In this document: piece by piece, positions 1 through 12,040 of the stretch
How the letters are laid out: each line of letters begins with the position of its first letter
Position numbering within the stretch: position 1 is the first letter of the stretch
Assembly: GCF_954871325.1 (NCBI RefSeq)
Contig: NC_088775.1
Location: forward strand, 48,151,561 to 48,215,560
From: Gordionus sp. m RMFG-2023
Lineage: Eukaryota > Nematomorpha > Gordioida > Chordodea > Parachordodidae
Direction of reading: 5' to 3'
Length of the DNA: 64,000 nucleotides
Made by a program: the position numbers and the translations under genes
The notes under the pieces: model-generated
Database searches by the model: none
Seen by the model: the letters and a program-made list of their open reading frames with translations, nothing else
Told to the model about the DNA's origin: nothing

Positions 1-744
1 TTATAAACCGTTATTCTTTTTAACAAGTTAAATCAGATTGAAAGTTTTTTAATTCATCTCACATTTTATAAAAATATACAAAAAATGTGAATTGTCAAAC
101 GATATTAATTTTCTGACAAAAGGCATATCCCAATACGGAGCCTCGTGCATTCTTTTTATCACCGAAATTCAACCTTAAACTCATATTATTTATTTTTAAA
201 CAGCATGGTAACCCACTATATGATCACTTCCCCAAAAAGTCGTTTCCTGAGCATGTTTCCAATATCTTTTTTCCAAGCAAGGATAATAATTTGTAGGATT
301 AACTTTTTACATAATTTAAATTTTTCACCTTTATTCGTTAATAAAAACAAAATATTTATATTTTTAATAATGTTATGGTGTCAAATTTTTCGGTCCATAT
401 CAATTGTTTATACCTAAAATGTAAAACCGCTATGAAAATGAAGTGGTCTTAGTCATGAATACAATAATATGATAATATTATATAGGAAACATACAACCAG
501 TAATAGTAATTTCAAGAAAAGTACCAAAACATTTATGAATTTATCTAGTTGAACCGATATTATATAGAACATTGACCATTAATTACATATAGGGCAAGCC
601 GTAGCCTGGCCTTTTTCCAGAAAAGATCCTCGAATCAGAAATGGTGATAAATCAAAATTGAGGAATAATAAAAGGTGGTATATAACAATGGCGCTAGATC
701 ATAAAATCGTGGGAATTTAGAGTTAAAAAGTGAAAATATATATA
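1..744. other. AT-rich sequence, no gene seen
   Basis: The stretch is AT-rich. The one ORF of 90 codons (145-417, plus strand) has low-complexity hydrophobic composition, no recognisable motif and no splice context, so it is not called. A GC-richer patch near 590-625 (gccgtagcctggcc) resembles ends of small hAT-type repeats seen elsewhere in the window, but no partner end was found. Confidence 0.6.
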
Positions 745-752
745 GGTTTGGG

Positions 753-3086
753 CAGTGGCCCCTACAACGGGGGGGGGGGGGTCCGAAGCAACTACTTGAG
801 TAAATTTGAGTGGGGGTACTTTTTTTTAAAATTTTTTTTAAAATTTTCTTTATTATTTAATTCTTTTATTGTTTTGTTACATCCATCATGATCAAGTGAT
901 TTCTGGTTTATAAATGTGATAATAAGACCCCCCCCCCCCAACCTAATATTTAATTTAATATATATTGACAGAAATTTTGGTCGATGTTTAATAAATTAGA
1001 TTTTTATCCGAGATTTCTTGTCATAAATTATTTTTCCAATTTTAAAATATGCCTAAAAATATTAACCAAAAAAAATACAAATGCCTAATTAAAAATTGCA
1101 AATCGCATAATATAAGAGATGATAAATGGATAGATCACATTAGAAAAAGACATGGTGAGCTTAATTTTATCGATATAATGTATATACAACAAAATGAAGA
1201 AAGAAAAGGGGATAAAAAAAATAAGGGATTAAAAACGAAATTATATTTAAATCTATTATCATATAATAACATAAATATTCTCATAGAAACCATGAAAAAT
1301 ATGGTTATAAAAAAAATTTAAAATGAGATTACATTTAACAGGTGCTTTTCAATCATAGTTGATGGCACATATGATGTTTCGAAATCAGAAGCAATAGCTT
1401 TGATAGTAAAATATGTCTAAAATAGTGAGACGCCGAAGCTTGTTGAAAGACTGATTGACATATATTGTACGGGAAATACCACAGGTCTCGATATTAAGCA
1501 TAATATAATATCCAAACTTGGCTCGATAAATTTACCCCTTGAATTCCTAGTTGGGCAAAGTTATGATGGCACCTCAAACATGAGTGGAAGAATAATGGTT
1601 TGCAGGCCTTGATTGAGCACGCCAAATGCAGCTTTTATTGGGTGTTATTGTCATCGATTAAATTTAATCATTGTTCAATTATGCCAATCAATTAAAGAAC
1701 TTCGAAATGTTCTAGGAATATTAGATAAAATTTATATCTATTTTAATGGTGTAAAAAGATATGAGGCACTCAAAAAATGTCAGTGTAAAGATCTGAAAAA
1801 ATCGAACGATTTCTACGCATCAAGAATACCACTCGGTAATAGTACCTTATTTATTTAGATTTTAAATGTTTTTTTATTTAGAAGCTGGCTATCGTCATAT
1901 AAAGCTATTGTAAAATTTTTTCTACTTTATGATGCCTTGAGGGCAGCTTTAACAAATTTAAAGGGTTCTGAAGATCCTGCCACTTCCACTATGGCTAGTG
2001 CTATAGTCTTTAGAATAGAAAAATTTGATTTATTCTTATCTCTTTGTGTTTTGGATAAAATATTGTTGATAACAAGTTTGGCTTGTACAAAATTGCAAAC
2101 CGTTTCGAAGGATATAGGGTTTGCAATAAATTAAATTCAATTGGCAAAAGATTGCTTGATTAATTTGAGAAGTATAATATAAATTATTCTCTATTATTTT
2201 TTAATCTAATAGATAATAACACTGAATTTTTGGATGTTTTTTATAGTTGTGTTTTATGCTGCACTCGATTTGATTATTATGAGTTTAACGAAACATTTAA
2301 TGATGATTCGATGAAATTTTTACATCAAACATCATTTTTTACGCCAAAGGGAATGGCAGAAAAATAAATTATTAAAGAAGATATCGAGGATATCTGTGAA
2401 TTTTACAATTTAAATTCAAGTCAAATTTTCGAAGAAATGTTGAAGTTTAGAAATATTTATAAGATGGCCAAAATGGGAAATGTAATTATTACTCATGACC
2501 TAGAAGTTCAAGAATCTAAAGATTTATCAGATTCTGAGAATTGTAAATTTATTTAATTAAAATATTTTTACCAATACATTATTTAGCTTCTTCTGATGAT
2601 GATTACGATTCAGATTGGAAAAACTATTCATTTATTTTACCTTGTCTACTTTTAAATTTTTCTGCTTTCCCTAATTTAAGAATTTTATATAAATATTTAT
2701 TAACCATTCTTACAACCTCATGTACTGCCGAAAGAGTCATGACTAAAATTAGTTAATTAAAACAAGACTTCGTAGTACCATAATCATATTATCAATGGGA
2801 AAAAATTTATTTAAACAATTAAATATTGATGAAATTATATATTCTTTCGCTTTCTCTTCCCCTAAATTATTAATTTAAAAATAATATAATATTTATAAAG
2901 TATATATTTTTTGCATTTTATTTATATTATATATAAAAAAAAATTGATGCAATAAAAATTATTTTTGAAATTTATGGGTGTCATAAAATAATTATCATTT
3001 TTTCAAGGGGGGGGGGGTACTTTTTAAGGGGGTACTTTTCAGGGGGGTATTCTGCTTCATTCGCTTAGAAAGTTTAGGGGCCACTG
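753..3086 (+). mobile_element. hAT DNA transposon, decayed, with both ends
   Basis: The ends are inverted repeats CAGTGGCCCCTA (753) and TAGGGGCCACTG (ending 3086), flanked by a near-perfect 8-bp target duplication, ggtttggg (745-752) and ggttaggg (3087-3094). Inside, plus-strand pieces encode a hAT transposase. A BED-like zinc finger lies at 1049-1180 (C-x5-C spacing then H-x4-H). The first catalytic Asp region (FSIIVDGTYDVSKSEA) is at about 1347-1395, the second (GQSYDGTSNMSG) near 1555-1590, then a CHRLNL motif near 1650 and an ERVMTKIS-like dimerisation end near 2735. In-frame stops and at least four frame breaks (for example near 1320, 1420, 1610 and 1857) make it inactive. Runs of 10-13 G or C sit close to both ends. 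The transposase is of the ZMYM/TTF-type hAT branch by its motifs; that placement is from memory. Confidence 0.85.
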
Positions 3087-3094
3087 GGTTAGGG

Positions 3095-4476
3095 GCTTAA
3101 GACATGAATATAAAAATGATAATTAATATTATGTATCGCTTAGTATAAATGTATTTTCAATTGCTATTTCAGGAGAAATAAAGTAAAAAATCAGAAATTT
3201 CTAAAAAATATTTTGAGCAAAAATCTTTTTCAACGAAGAAAAATTTTTGATTCAATTTTACCTGAAGAGCTATATGTTTTTTAAAATAAATCTTTTTTTA
3301 TTTTTCAAAGATACACCACATTGTTTGTAGTTCTTGTTAGATTAAAACAAAATAGAGATGTAGTTAGATAGAGATGTCAATGCGAAAAGGGTGATACCAA
3401 CTTTGTTTAGAATGCAGAGGAGTCGATATCAGGTATTTTGTAAGAATTACGAAACTGTTATCAATAAAAATAACAGAATTAGTCAACTAAAATATAAGAA
3501 AGTTGAAAAGAAAAATAACAAAAATTGTATTGCATATTTTCAGTCACCTTTATTTTGTTGATTTACTCACCATTTTTGTTTTGTGTTCTAATAACAAAGA
3601 AATAAATATTTGTACAATCATTAAAGGTTAAGGGAGGGTCCGGTCCTTTACCTAAAATAAAAATTTTAAATGACAATAATTAAAATAGGATCCAATTTAG
3701 TTTTGACTTAAAACTGATTCAGAAAAAATAATCCTTAAAGGCTCTGAATAAATACTTAACACTCAGAAAACTAATAATAAGAATTACTTCTTAATGCCCA
3801 GATAATAAATGAATTGCCAGAAAACGAGTAATAACTTCATATCCATGAAACTGAGACGTTCAGATACAAAAATTCAGAGTTGTTAAATGTTATTTCTTAA
3901 GATCTAGACGGATACATTGTCTACGAATGGATCTAGATACTGATATATTATTTAAAACGTATCTAGATATAGATGCAATTTTAATCATACTTATATACAA
4001 GATTCGTCATTGTCCTCGCATAAAAACTTTCATTATGAGAGCACAAAATGAAAGAAATTTCAATACCCTTCATTCTTTCAAACAAATTCTCCCTTAAAGC
4101 GAGTATTTATTAAAAAAAATCTTTATATTACACATAATTTATTCATTTAAAAGTCAGAGGGGTATCTAAAAAATTATTTTAGAAAATTCTAAATAATTTA
4201 TTTCTTAAAATAATTTTGTGCTTTAATAATTAATGGGGGGGGGCAGCAAGGATTTATATATTCCTTTATAGTGGGAAAAAATTGAGCGCTTTCGTCTGTA
4301 ATATGTTCTTTAACGCACATGATAAAAATTCCTTCACAATCTTGAACTGATATCTATAGATTTAAAAGGAAAAAAAAGTATTTGATAAATATTTATAATT
4401 TTAAGTTTTGATATTTTATTTTATATATATATAGAGTTTTAATAATTTTATATATAAGTATTAATATTTTATAAAG
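3095..4476. other. AT-rich intergenic, small dispersed repeat
   Basis: No coding region is supported. A segment at about 3608-3655 (tgtacaatcattaaaggtta) recurs near 24983-25015, showing a dispersed repeat. Nothing else stands out. Confidence 0.5.
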
Positions 4477-4823
4477 ATATTTGCACAACTCGGTCGATAT
4501 TTTTTTTATTTTTACAGACCGGCCAGGATTTTTTTCAAAAATTTTTTAAGACTCAGCCCGACCAGAGTTTATATTTTCAGGCCCGGCCTGGCCCAGATTT
4601 ATTTAAAAGAATTTTTAGCTTCGGCTAGGATTTTTTTAAAATATATTATTTAATTTATATATCTAATAATGAGTAATTGAAATATTTGGTTTTAAAATAT
4701 ATGGCCTAGCCCAGGTATTTAAAAAAAAATTATAGACTTGGCCCGACCCGTGTATGTTTAAAAATTCAAATACGATCCGACCCGTGTACCCTAGTCTGGC
4801 TTAGGACTGGGCATGTAGGTCTA
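4477..4823. mobile_element. Degenerate hAT-type MITE (AGACCTGCA family)
   Basis: The right end, read on the minus strand, begins TAGACCTACATGCCC, and the left end begins TTTGCACAACTCGG. The body alternates GC-rich words (cccggcctggcccag) with poly-A/T runs. The same architecture and terminal core AGACCTGCA are seen at 44240-45097, 45376-45620 and 54141-54420. No clear target duplication is left, so the boundaries are approximate. Confidence 0.5.
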
Positions 4824-4831
4824 TGCTATAC

Positions 4832-5925
4832 TTATTTAAATTATATCATATGAAATATAATGAATTTGGCATTCATATATTTTTATTTTTAATATAAAAA
4901 ATCGTTAAATAAAGGCATATCAAAGTAACTTTAAAAGTATCTAAAAAGAGACAAAGATACCTCTAAAATGGTAACTAGATGAAGATCCTTTTTATAAAAG
5001 AGCATCTAGATAATGTATCGTTCAGTAAAATAATTGAAACGCTTGGAACTAGCAATTTAATACTTAAGTTTTTCTTAGTACTAGTAATTTGAGTTTATAA
5101 ATAACACCCCCCCCCCCCTCACACTCAATTTCCTCTCTCAAACAAAAAGCGTGGCTACAAAGGCTTATCTCAAAAATGGAATATTTTGTTTTATAAATAT
5201 GGCAACGCTTAAATAAAATTTGAATAAGATCAATATTGGAAATATCATATATCCTCCAAAAACTTCCTTTAAAATATATGTATCTTATACTTATTGATTC
5301 TTTATTTAAAATTTATCAAAAAATAAATGTCATCATTTAAAAAGAATTAAAAATAAACAAATTTCATAAAATTTCCTTTTTATCAAGAATTATGTTATTG
5401 GCCCCACTATTATGCATAGTCAGTGGAGGGGGGGGGCAAGGGGAAATCTCCCCCCCCCTTCAGAAATTTATCACCTTTTGTGAATATCATTTTAAGCTAA
5501 TAAAAATGTCCTCCTTAGTCCTCCGCCCACTCACTGTCCCCCAAAAATGATTCATATATCTTAAACAATAATTTGGAAGAAAGAATGTAAAAATTAATTT
5601 TTTTAAACTAAAACTATTCATCATAATTCATACTTTTTTGGAAAAAAGCATTTATATATAAAAAAAGTGAAACTAAAAATATTTTTTGAGAAATGAAATA
5701 TAAGCCAAAGAAAAGTCTTAAGACAAAAGTAAAATGTATTATAATTACTAATAATAGATTCATAAAATTACTAAATAATATAATATATCAAAAATAATTT
5801 TTTATATATCTTAATAAAAGTAAAATATAATTATAAAACTATTGATTAAATTAAGTCATAAATTAAATTAAAAAAATCAAAACACAATACAAACAGTTTA
5901 ATATCATATATCACATTGGTGACCC
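4832..5925. other. AT-rich intergenic with G/C homopolymers
   Basis: No gene is seen. The stretch contains a run of about 12 C near 5106 and paired G and C runs near 5430-5457 that could form a short hairpin, probably the remains of a small transposon. Confidence 0.5.
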
Positions 5926-5929
5926 CTAC

Positions 5930-6125
5930 TCCAAATTGGTAAAAAAAGGTTTTAAAAAATAAGGAAAACCAGTTTGAGAAAAAACTTTTTAAAAATAAGT
6001 AAAACCAGTTTGGGGAAAAAGGTTTTAAAAAATAAGGAAAACCAGGTTGGGGAAAAGGTTTTAAAAAAAGAAGGAAAACCAGGTTAAGGAAAAAAGTTTT
6101 AAAAAATAAGGAAAACAAGGTTAGG
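5930..6125. repeat. Tandem repeat of about 35-40 bp
   Basis: Five imperfect copies of a unit like ggttttaaaaaataaggaaa followed by accaggttgggg. A 90-codon minus-strand ORF (5846-6118) merely translates this array into Phe/Pro-rich repeats and is not regarded as a gene. Confidence 0.8.
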
Positions 6126-6149
6126 AAAACTATTGTAAGGCATAGTGAT

Positions 6150-8060
6150 ATAATAGGAAGGGGTAGATGTATATTTGCATCTTTAGTTTATTTACCGTTT
6201 TAATAATATCTATCTTTTAACTTTACCGGTAAAATGAAAACTTTTAATTTTTAAAGTGTTGGGAGTTGCAATATAATATTGTGGGGCATTGGTCATATTA
6301 GTAATATGGATGGGTAGTTTGATTTGGGGAAGAAGAGTTAAGTAAAGTCGTAGCATGAGGATAAAAGGGCAGACTTTAACAATATAGGGGCATAATGGAG
6401 AGGAGGATGTTATGGGAAAAGTAACGTGGCTGCCGGTTCAGGAATTAATCAATGGGTGGACAGATAGTGATGAAGATAAATTAGCACGTAAGCCTAAAAT
6501 GAGAGATTCATATATTGATCAGAGGTTGGGACCATATAGGGAACAAAGAGAGAATTCTTAGGGAAGGAAAGGGGAAATGACCAAGCTTTGATTCTAGAGT
6601 GAGGGGAAGGATGAATTGTTATAATTGCGGACGACAAGGACATATGATCAGAGATCGTTGGGAGGCAAAGTGTTTCGAATGTGGAAAATTTGGTCATATA
6701 ACTCCATATTGTCCAGGAAAACAAGAGAAAGGAGGAGTGTAATACTGGGATTACCCGAGGAGGTTTCCCATAAAGATTTAATGGGACAAAATACTTCAAA
6801 TGTGCGAACTATTGAAAGTGCAAGAATTAAGGGGAGAGGAGTACCTCCGTTGAAGAGAGTTGAGGAGCAGACCGCGGAATGTTTTAGATGTCGAGAAACG
6901 AGACATGTGGCAAGAGATTACGATAAGTGGTTCTATATGATGGTAAAAAGAATACGACACGGATTCCGGGGAGACGATTATTGGAAACAAGCAGGATATA
7001 TTCGCGAAGTCAAATAAATGTAATTGGAAATAAGATGATATAAGAAGAGGTAATACATTCCGAGAGTGATGATAGACTTCAATGGTAATATAGTACCTAT
7101 GTATTTGACACGGGGGCGGCTTTTTGGCGATGAGCTATGAGGAATATAAGTGTATTTGGCTCAATAAAATGATCAAATGAGGATTTGAGAATACGACAGT
7201 TTGATGGATCACAAATCGCAGTAATGGGTAGAGATGAAATAGAGGCCATGAGGGAAGGAGGAGTAGAAATATTAGACCTATGGATTATTGATAGGAGAGT
7301 AGAAGCGGGATTGGGATGGGACTTGATCACCCGGATTGGTCCATGGTATAGTTTTTGGATAGTATTTTGGGGGGTGTTTGTGCCAATGATTAGTGAGAAT
7401 ATATATGAAAGTGGGACGTACGAGGATGTGGAGCCAGGAATTGAGAATATCTTCAATTAGGAGAGGGATAGAGTTGAGGAAAGAAGAGGAGACAGTAGAG
7501 AAGACGTTCGAGGTGGGGGGGGGGGGGGTAAGGTTTAGGAGTGATGGAATAAGGATAATTAATTCTGGTGGAGAGATGGTGGAGATTGGGGAAAGGGAAT
7601 CGAAAGGAATAATTTTATGAGAGGAATTGGAGCAAATAATTCCAAGGGAGAAATATCATATAATTCTAAGGGGGAAATAGGATATAATTTTAAAGGGGAT
7701 AATTCTAAGGGGGGAATAGGGGCGTATAATTCTAAGGGTAATCCTGAGGGGGAAATAGGGGCGATTAATTTTGGAGAGGATATAGGAACGAATAATTATA
7801 AGAAAGCAATGGAGGCATATATTCATAAGAGAGAAATGGGAAGAAGTTGCAAGGGAGAATTAGGGGTTGGGGGTTATGACTATGGTAGTAAGGAAGAAGG
7901 AAGGAAATGGGAGAGGATATAACCGATGATAAAACAAAGAACGGGGATGTCGAGTTGATGTAGTAATAGAAATAAAGTGGTAAAGGAAATGAAAAAGTGT
8001 GAAGAAACGGAATTTTTGAATAATGGAGTAGAATTGGAAGTAATCTAGATGCAAGATGGA
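6150..8060 (+). mobile_element. Retroelement fossil (gag zinc knuckles and protease), purine-rich
   Basis: The plus strand of this segment is strikingly rich in A and G compared with the surrounding AT-rich DNA. Two adjacent CCHC-type zinc-knuckle motifs (CYNCGRQGHM and CFECGKFGHITPYC) lie at about 6614-6714 and a third, weaker one at 6877-6930. An aspartic-protease motif (FDTGA) lies near 7095. This order of gag nucleocapsid then protease is that of LTR retrotransposons, Ty3/gypsy-like being most likely. Downstream, 7617-7922 is a Gly/Lys/Asn-rich repetitive stretch (NSKGEIG-like words). No reverse transcriptase follows and no LTRs were found; the fold-back element at 8092 begins where the purine bias stops. 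The copy is broken and looks old. Confidence 0.6.
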
Positions 8061-8365
8061 GTAAGGAAATTGGTGGATATTTATAAAGAGCGGGTATGAC
8101 TAAATACTGTCTTGCTAAACTATCTTGCTAAAGTGTCTTGCTAAAAAGCAATTAATCATAATCAATCATAATTTGATGATATAATATCTTTTAAAAAAAA
8201 ATTTTCAAAAACATTTATTATTTTTTTTTTTATTCGACTTTTTTATAATTTTTAAAAAAAATATTATAAAATAAATTATATAATTTACAGAGGATTAAAA
8301 AATATGTATTAAAATGGACACTATAAAAAAAATATCTATATATTTTAAAAAAAGGTGGGTATATA

Positions 8366-9225
8366 TCACCCAAGAGAAGAGTGAATGCTTAAAAAATTAG
8401 ACCGGCAAATTTCCAGGGAAATCTGCTGGCGAAGGTAAAATCCTTCATTGGGGTCCCCTGAGATCTGTCTCATTTTTTTTCCTATGATTTTGATGAAATT
8501 GAGGGCCTCGTTTCCAAACATGCCTAGGGTATTGGTAACGATAGGAATGAACAAAGTGTTGGCGAGGCCAGCGTATTTATTTTTTTTAAGGATTTCTGCC
8601 TTTTCGATAGCAGAAAATGAGAGGTTAGACTTGGCTGCAAAATCAACGCAAGTGTAATCCCATGTTAGCGGAAGACCATTAGACCAGGGTATGAGAGAAA
8701 TACCATCCTATGGCGTATTCGTTTGAAAGACCCACTGGTTCAAGGGTAGATGGGATATTAACTTTTTTGAGGGCGGTTAGTAAAATGTTATTGATAGATT
8801 TATGACGAGGTTGTTGTTCACGGGAGAACTTGCAGTGCAAGAGATGGTAAGCCTTCGATTCAATGGGCTGACCACAGTCGATGCAGATTGAAGGAACTAC
8901 GACATTACAGCCGAGGCGGTGGGCTATAGATACACGTAACTGTTCGCCAGTCATGAGGAGGCCGAGATTGGCGCTGGGGATGGCTTCCAACCATTCGTAG
9001 CCAGAGTTTGCATTTAGTACCAAATTATTGGGATTTTCCTCAAAGGGCCTGTTCGAAATAAGATATTCAACGGAACGGGCGATCAGAGGAGCATCCCAGT
9101 CTTTTTGGGTACTGGAAACGGGACTGCTAAGGGTGGGAGAGCAGTTGTCCCAAAAGGTGAGGGCCTGTGAGAGGTCAGTATCTGAAGGAGTAGATCCATT
9201 GTCGATAATAATTTTTTTTAATTAA
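8366..9225 (-). mobile_element. RT/nuclease retroelement, C-terminal fragment
   Basis: Minus-strand reading from 9225 gives TQKDWDAPLI, EWLEAIPSANLGLLM, then a Cys/His cluster (CIDCGQPIESKAYHLLHC), then NIPSTLEP and GLSNEYAIGW. After a frame break come FIPIVTNTLGMFGNEALNF and ISGDPNEG. The same order is found in the longer plus-strand copy ending near 19850. From memory this matches the C-terminal zinc-ribbon and PD-(D/E)XK nuclease part of a LINE-like RT family common in invertebrates. The fragment lacks the RT domain and sits inside the left arm of fold-back element 1. It is the best preserved piece of that region in the window (open from 9225 to 8679). Confidence 0.7.
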
Positions 9226-9989
9226 AAAATTGATATTAAATATCAAATAATTTAAAATTCTATTTTTACTTAATATTATTGGAAAAAAATATATTTACTA
9301 GCTTATTACAACTTAAATTTTATTTTTCAATTATAAGATTTAACAAATTTATATCCATAAGAGGGCGTTAAATACATAAATATGAAAATATATTCTTAGG
9401 AAACCAGAATAAATATTGGATAGCGCTTTTTTTGTATTTGGGTACAAATACATGTGAAAAACCTAAAAAAAATTTAAAAAATAATGTTTCTTTGAGATTT
9501 TATTAATGAGTAGGTTTAGAATCGAAAAATAGTAGAAAGTTTGTAAGGAACATATTGCTGGCGTTATTGATCAAAATCTTCATTTTTGGTTTATACGTGT
9601 ATATTTAGGTATTAAACATTATCCTAAAAAATATTTTGAAAATATTATGATTTGACCGATTGCCGAGCTTAAAACCGACCACTTACTAAATATTCGATCT
9701 ACCAAATTTGGTAGTAATATTATTTGGAAAATATTCATTTTTGGTTAATTTATCTGTAAATACGTGCAAATCATTATCCCAAAAAATATTTTAAAAAAAT
9801 CTTGATTTGACCGATAACCGATTTGAAACCGAAATACTGAGTTGCTGGCGCTCTCCATGGAAAATTCTTCATTTTTGGTTTAATAGTGAACAATAAGGTG
9901 TTAAGCATTATCCTAAATAAAATTTTGAAAATATTAAGATTTGACCGAATGGCGAGCTCAAAACAGAATTTGATTTTATAGGTGTAAAT

Positions 9990-10946
9990 TCACGATTCTT
10001 TATTAGATTTATTATCATAATTATCATTAATTGGAGAAAATTTTTTATTATTTAAATTTAATTTTATAGGTATAAATTTAGGCCATTCGTTAATAGATTT
10101 TATATCATAAATATCATTAATTAGGGAAAATTTTATATTATTTAAATTTGATTTTATAGGAATAAATTCATGCGATTCGTTATTAGATTTATTATCATAA
10201 TTACCGCTGATATCATTAATTGGGGAAGAGTTTATATAATGTAAATTTGATTTTATAGGTATAAATTTAGGCGATTCGTTAATAGATTTTTTAACATAAT
10301 TAACATTAATTGAGGAAAATTTTATATTATTTAAATTTGATTTTATAGGTGTAAATTCATGCGATTCTTTAATAGATTTATTATCATAATTATCATTAAT
10401 TGGAGAAAATTTTATATTATTTAAATTTAATTTTATAGGTATAAATTTAGGCGATTTGTTAATAGATTTTGTATCATAATTATCATTAATTGGGGAAAAT
10501 TTTATATTATTTAAATTTGATTTTATAGGAGTAAATTCATGCGATTCGTTAATAGATTTATTATCATAATTACCGCTGATATCATTAATTGGGGAAGAGT
10601 TTATATAATGTAAATTTGATTTTATAGGTATAAATTTAGGCGATTCGTTAATAGATTTTTTATCATAATTATCATTAATTGGGAAAAATTTTATATTATT
10701 TAAATTTAATTTTATAGTTATAAATTTAGGCGATTCATTAATAGATTTTTTATCATAATTACCGCTGATATCATTAATTGGGGAAGAGTTTATATAATTA
10801 AAATTCGATTTTTTAACATTATCCGTAATAGTTATAAAATCTTGGGATTCATTAATAGAAAATGAACTGTCAATATTAACTATTTTATCATGTGGGTTGA
10901 AATTAAGAAAATATTTTTTAGAATTATGTTTTACACGTATTTATAG
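9990..10946 (-). CDS. Repeat ORF, about 319 codons, 90-bp minisatellite kept in frame
   Basis: Read on the minus strand, this stretch is open from just after a TAA near 10947 to a TGA at 9990-9992, with no ATG in frame. It translates into about ten copies of a 30-residue unit containing SINESPKFIPIK, NLNNIKFSPIN and DNYDNK. Length variants change by whole codons: some copies add a 9-bp insert giving ISG. A repeat with a period divisible by three stays open for free unless substitutions hit it. Substitutions are plentiful here yet none makes a stop, which is suggestive but not proof of coding. It lies exactly between the inverted arms of fold-back element 1. With no start codon it could be an exon, a decayed ORF or chance. 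The product would be a low-complexity Asn/Ile/Ser/Lys-rich protein; no function is proposed. Confidence 0.3.
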
Positions 10947-12040
10947 TATTATAAAACGTAAATCAATATTTTTCAAATTATATTACTAATAAATTTGGTC
11001 AATCGAATATTTAGTAAGTGGTCGGTTTTGAGCTCGGCAATCGGTCAAATCAAATTATTTTCAAAAAATTTTTTAGTATAATGCTAAGCACGTAAATATA
11101 CACGTATAAAACAAAAATTAAGATATTTTGATTTAAAACGCCAGCAATTCAGTATTTAGTCATTGGGTGGGCGAGTCGGTTATCCGTCAAATCACTATAT
11201 TTTTAAAATATTTTTTAGAATTATGTTTTACACGTATTTATAGACTTATAAAACGAAAATCAATATTTTTCAAATTATATTACTAGTAAATTTGGTCAAT
11301 CAAATATTTAGTAAGTAGTCGGTTTTGAGCTCTGCAATCGGTCAAATCAAATTATTTTCAAAATTATTTTTAGGATAATGCTTAGCACGTAAATATACAC
11401 ATATAAAACAAAAATTAAGATATTTTGATTTAAAACGCCAGCAATTCAGTATTTAGTCATTGGGTCGGTTACAAGTCGGTTATCCGTCAAATCATGACAT
11501 TTTTAAAATATTTTTTAGAATTATGTTTTACACGTATTTATAGACATATAATACGAAAATCAACATTTTTCAAATTATATTACTAGTAAATTTGGCCAAT
11601 CGAATATTTAGTAAGTGGTCGGTTTTGAGCTCGGCAATCGGTCAAATCAAATTATTTTCAAAATATTTTTTTAGGATAATGTTTAGCACGTAAATATACA
11701 CATATAAAACAAAAATTAAGATATTTTGATTTAAAACGCCAGCAATTCAGTATTTAGTCATTGGGTGGGCTACGAGTCGGTTATCCGCCTAGAGATATTT
11801 TAAAAATATTTTTTGGGATTATGTTTTATACGTATTTATAGATATATAAAACGAAAATCAACATTTTTCAAATTATATTACTAGTAAATTTGGTCAATCG
11901 AATATTTAGTAAGTGGTCGGTTTTGAGCTCGGCAATCGGTCAAATCAAATTATTTTCTAAAATTTTTTTAGGATAATGCTTAGCACGTAAATATACATAT
12001 ATAAAACAAAAATTAAGAGATTTTGATAAATAACGCCAGC
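10900..12040. repeat. Tandem array, about 299-bp unit, four copies
   Basis: The marker aatttggtcaatcgaatat recurs at about 10990, 11288, 11590 and 11887. Each unit holds gagctcggcaatcggtcaaa, a run of AT-rich sequence, and gccagcaattcagtatttag, which echoes the terminus of fold-back element 1. The array forms the inner part of that element's right arm. The left arm (9540-9960) carries about 1.4 units in opposite orientation. Confidence 0.85.

Noticed and set aside
145-417. 90-codon ORF on the plus strand
   Set aside because: Hydrophobic, AT-driven composition with no motif, repeat homology or splice context.
5846-6118. Phe/Pro-rich 90-codon ORF
   Set aside because: It is a translation of a 35-40-bp tandem repeat whose period is not consistently a multiple of three.
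7097-7620. Several overlapping ORFs on both strands
   Set aside because: They arise from the purine-rich composition of the retroelement fossil; none shows a motif.
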